From Cupriavidus sp. D39 (GTDB taxonomy: Bacteria > Pseudomonadota > Gammaproteobacteria > Burkholderiales > Burkholderiaceae): a stretch of DNA of 64,000 nt. The position numbers and the translations under genes were made by a program. The stretch is from assembly GCF_026627925.1 (NCBI RefSeq), contig NZ_JAPNLE010000006.1, positions 480,709 to 544,708 of the forward strand, read 5' to 3'. This document shows positions 61,852 through 64,000 of the stretch, in pieces; the first letter of the stretch is position 1; each line of letters starts with the position of its first letter. Below the pieces are notes generated by a model, which was not told where the DNA came from, did not search any database, and saw nothing but the letters and a program-made list of their open reading frames with translations.

Positions 61852-62932
61852 ACCGCCGGCAAGGGGCGGTCCGACAGAGGCCAAGACCCTCTGTCGGGCC
61901 TGACCAGGACCGGTCTTCCCACGGCGGGGTATCAATTTTCCGCGGGCGCCAAGGATCATGGCTGCATTCATTCTAGTACCTTGGGGCGATCATGAAAGAA
62001 ATGTCAAGACATAGGTCCAATGTCTATGGGCACGGCCGCCCGACAGGAGACGGCGCCATCTCACTGCTGTCGGGTCTGACCCGCATCGCTCCCCTTCTCC
62101 ACAGGGCTTCGCCATCACCCAGGGTGGTAGGGGCTGGGGATGAGCGTATCGGCATTGGCTCGTGGCACGGGACGGCCAACCATGGCAACCTTTGCCCGAA
62201 TCGTGAGTACTCCATAGGGCTTCGGGGAAATCAGTCGGCCCGTACCGGGGAGGTCTGCCCGGTCGTGGCCTGACCCTGACCGATCATCTCGCTGACCTGG
62301 AGGTATCAGGCCCGGGAGGGGAGGGAATGGGTTGGGGCTGTCTGGGATTCTAGCCCGAATATCTCACGCGGCAGTGCAAATGGAGGTCGGCGGAACCGTA
62401 GGGTCCCGCGTTGAATCTGGTGTCAATTTCGCCAGCTTCTCTGCTCAAGTTACGCTTGCCCGCGACGTTAGAACGTTTCTGCACACCACGACCGTTTCAG
62501 CATATGCCCACCCTCGTCGAATGCTGGTCCGCAGCTATCCTTCGCCGCCGCTATAAAGTTCGCTTTCTGCCCAAGCAGGTGCTCACGCGCGGGGCGCGGC
62601 AACTGGAGCGGGAGTTTGGCCCGATGACCGCTGCTAATGCAAATAGCCAACGAAGTGGCGCTACCCATGATCGGCAGCAGGATGGGCATGGTGTTGCCAG
62701 AGCGTGCGGCTAGCGACCGAATCCCGCGCGATGGGCGGCGCGTGTCTCGCGCGAGTGGCTGGGCCGGGGTCGCAAGGTTAAACTCAGCAGAACTCCCGGC
62801 TTGCGGTCTCCAGCCGCGGCTTTGTCGGGTAACCGCGCCCAGCTACCCGACAAAACCGCAGGATGGACCGCCCGAGCAGGATTAGAGAACGCCCCCGCCG
62901 ATGCTGCGTCTGGGATTTGCGTATCGACAATG
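61852..62932. other. Long intergenic region with one strong hairpin
   Basis: Over 1 kb without a gene I can support. ORFs on both strands (for example 61992-62273 plus, 62024-62215 minus) are unrecognised. The clear structure is the hairpin at 62816-62859. Confidence 0.45.
62816..62859. repeat. 16-bp inverted repeat (hairpin) before mazEF
   Basis: GCGGCTTTGTCGGGTA pairs with TACCCGACAAAACCGC over 16 positions with one mismatch, leaving a 12-base loop. It has no adjacent T-run. It lies 75 bases before the mazEF promoter and could mark a recombination end or an upstream transcript end. Confidence 0.6.
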
Positions 62933-62978
62933 TTGCAACATCTCACTCGGTCGAGTATAGTATCAACATTGACGATAC
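62933..62978 (+). promoter_or_regulatory. mazEF promoter and operator
   Basis: TTGCAA (62933-62938) and TATAGT (62956-62961) are 17 bases apart. The -35 box lies in the perfect palindrome TGTTGCAACA (62931-62940). GTATC and GATAC (62960-62964, 62974-62978) flank nine bases next to the -10 box, a good place for autorepression by MazE/MazF. GGAGG follows at 62979. Confidence 0.65.
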
Positions 62979-62990
62979 GGAGGTGTTCAT

Positions 62991-63233
62991 ATGCGAGTCA
63001 TTGTGAAGAAGTGGGGCAACAGCGCATCGGTGCGCATTCCTGCCGCCATCATGGAAGCCGCAAGCCTAAGCTTGGACGAAACCGTGGACGTGCGCGAAGA
63101 AGGTGGGCGCATTGTCATTGAGCCAGTACGCCAGAGCGATTACGACCTTGCGCAATTGCTGGCCGGCATCACGCCGGACAACTTGCACTCCGAGGCTAGT
63201 TTCGGCCCGGCGGTCGGCAACGAAGCGTTCTAA
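62991..63233 (+). CDS. mazE: MazE-family antitoxin
   Basis: ATG 62991 follows GGAGGTGTTC. The 80-residue protein starts MRVIVKKWGNSASVRIPAAI, the SpoVT/AbrB-type DNA-binding fold of MazE, and ends with an acidic toxin-binding tail (ITPDNLHSEASFG). Its stop codon shares its last base with the toxin start, so translation is coupled. Confidence 0.9.
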   Translation: MRVIVKKWGNSASVRIPAAIMEAASLSLDETVDVREEGGRIVIEPVRQSDYDLAQLLAGITPDNLHSEASFGPAVGNEAF

Positions 63234-63571
63234 TGGTGCGTCGCTACGTGCCCGAGGCCGGCGACATTGTATGGCTGCATTTCGACCCGCAAGCCGGCCA
63301 CGAGCAAGCCGGGCATCGGCCCGCGCTTGTTCTCAGCCCAGCTACGTACAACGGCAAAACTGGCCTGATGCTCTGCTGCCCCATGACTACCCAGATCAAG
63401 GGCTATCCATTCGAGGTGTCGATTGCTGGCGACCGACCTAGCGCGGCGCTGGCCGATCAGGTGAAGAGCCTCGATTGGGTCGTGCGCAAGGCGAGCCACA
63501 AGGGCATGGTGTCTTCCGTGGAACTGGCCGAAGTCCGGGCAAAAGCCGTCGCCCTGTTAGGCAAACCATAG
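63233..63571 (+). CDS. mazF: MazF-family mRNA interferase toxin
   Basis: ATG 63233 overlaps the antitoxin stop. The protein (112 residues) starts MVRRYVPEAGDIVWLHFDPQ and has GHEQAGHRPALVLSPATYN and LMLCCPMTTQIKGYPFEV, the family's conserved core with the catalytic Arg and Thr. DQVKSLDWVVRKA and VRAKAVALLG complete the fold. It cleaves mRNA at short sequences when MazE is degraded. Frame and length are normal, so the pair is probably functional. Confidence 0.92.
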   Translation: MVRRYVPEAGDIVWLHFDPQAGHEQAGHRPALVLSPATYNGKTGLMLCCPMTTQIKGYPFEVSIAGDRPSAALADQVKSLDWVVRKASHKGMVSSVELAEVRAKAVALLGKP

Positions 63572-63676
63572 GAAGGTGCAGCTGCCTACGGGCGGCTTTT
63601 CCGGCACCTGTCGTCATGCCGAAAGCTGGGGAAGACACCCTAGGGGGCAGCAGAGAAAACAGCCCAGGAGGTCCAG

Positions 63677-63844
63677 ATGCTGGATACAGAAGAGTGGAAA
63701 GCGCAGGCGGTGGCGAGCGGCCTGACGCTGCGCCCGGCGTGCCGATCCGGCAATCTGACCATACGCGTCCAGCGTTCCCACCCTGAGTTGATCGAAGCGA
63801 TCCTGCATCGTCTCCACGAAGGAGATCGTGGAGACGATGGATAA
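63677..63844 (+). CDS. Small ORF, 55 residues, with strong ribosome binding site
   Basis: AGGAGG stands six bases before ATG 63677. The peptide MLDTEEWKAQAVASGLTLRP ends in an acidic GDRGDDG and has no family I know. A second ORF starts at ATG 63837, overlapping its stop, and is open to the window end (KVSTVVRPRQRDAIGAVG), so the two may be translationally coupled. Confidence 0.45.
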   Translation: MLDTEEWKAQAVASGLTLRPACRSGNLTIRVQRSHPELIEAILHRLHEGDRGDDG

Positions 63845-64000
63845 AGTGTCGACAGTTGTGCGGCCGCGCCAGCGCGATGCAATCGGTGCTGTGGGTTCCA
63901 GCGCAAGCGGCGGCGAAACCCGCGCCATCTCGCGGGGCGAACGTCGTCCTGTCCATCCGCTGCGGCAACAGAACGGAACCGCGATGGCGGGGCGCCGGCG

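Overview
The window looks like DNA of a high-GC beta-proteobacterium of the Burkholderiales, most like Cupriavidus/Ralstonia. The signs are several tripartite-tricarboxylate (Bug/TctC) substrate-binding proteins, a Burkholderia-type 16-stranded porin, a TcuB-type membrane protein, an IS30 element and plasmid-style KfrA and MazEF genes. This placement is inference from gene content. I saw no rRNA, tRNA or CRISPR array.

Positions 1-31.4 kb are a catabolic region. Locus A (1-12.3 kb) holds the end of tcuB, a broken GMC oxidoreductase, a bifunctional enoyl-CoA hydratase/3-hydroxyacyl-CoA dehydrogenase, a 3-hydroxyisobutyrate-dehydrogenase-like protein, two Bug receptors, an aldehyde dehydrogenase, a short-chain dehydrogenase (SDR) and a porin. 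A large class III cyclase/ATPase/TPR gene (12.6-16.4 kb) follows, broken by an exact 351-bp tandem duplication. Locus B (16.9-31.4 kb) has the same kinds of genes (LysR, Ldh2-type dehydrogenase, GMC oxidoreductase, aromatic-acid MFS transporter, two aldehyde dehydrogenases, SDR, two Bug receptors, amidohydrolase). It is riddled with joints in which the 5' end of one gene is fused to the 3' end of another. Together these genes suggest uptake and oxidation of an organic acid, alcohol or aldehyde through CoA intermediates. The substrate cannot be read from the sequence.

Positions 31.4-44.6 kb are a graveyard of mobile and accessory DNA: remnants of a CoA-transferase, Tn3, IS110 and tyrosine-recombinase genes, a SWIM/SNF2 helicase pseudogene, a 1-kb inverted repeat, a DinJ/YafQ toxin-antitoxin pair, a CapA-like gene, and a short lipoprotein/secreted protein/lytic transglycosylase operon of conjugation type.

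An intact IS30 element (44602-45708, GAT target duplication) precedes a signalling block (45.8-61.1 kb). This block has four GGDEF-EAL proteins, a universal stress protein, a LuxR protein with two HTH domains, a globin-coupled histidine kinase, a stand-alone receiver and an ANTAR regulator. Five of these genes (52149-60281) overlap or abut and look like one operon coupling a haem gas sensor to two receiver-GGDEF-EAL proteins. This is my best candidate for an uncharacterised system. The end (61-64 kb) is plasmid-like: KfrA-like protein, hairpin, mazEF and a small ORF.

A caution applies throughout: at least 15 genes are split by single-base changes, nearly always loss of one base in a short homopolymer. 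Repairing that base restores a full-length family member each time. Either the sequence carries homopolymer errors or the region is decaying by slippage. Larger deletions, chimeras and nonsense codons are not explained by such errors.
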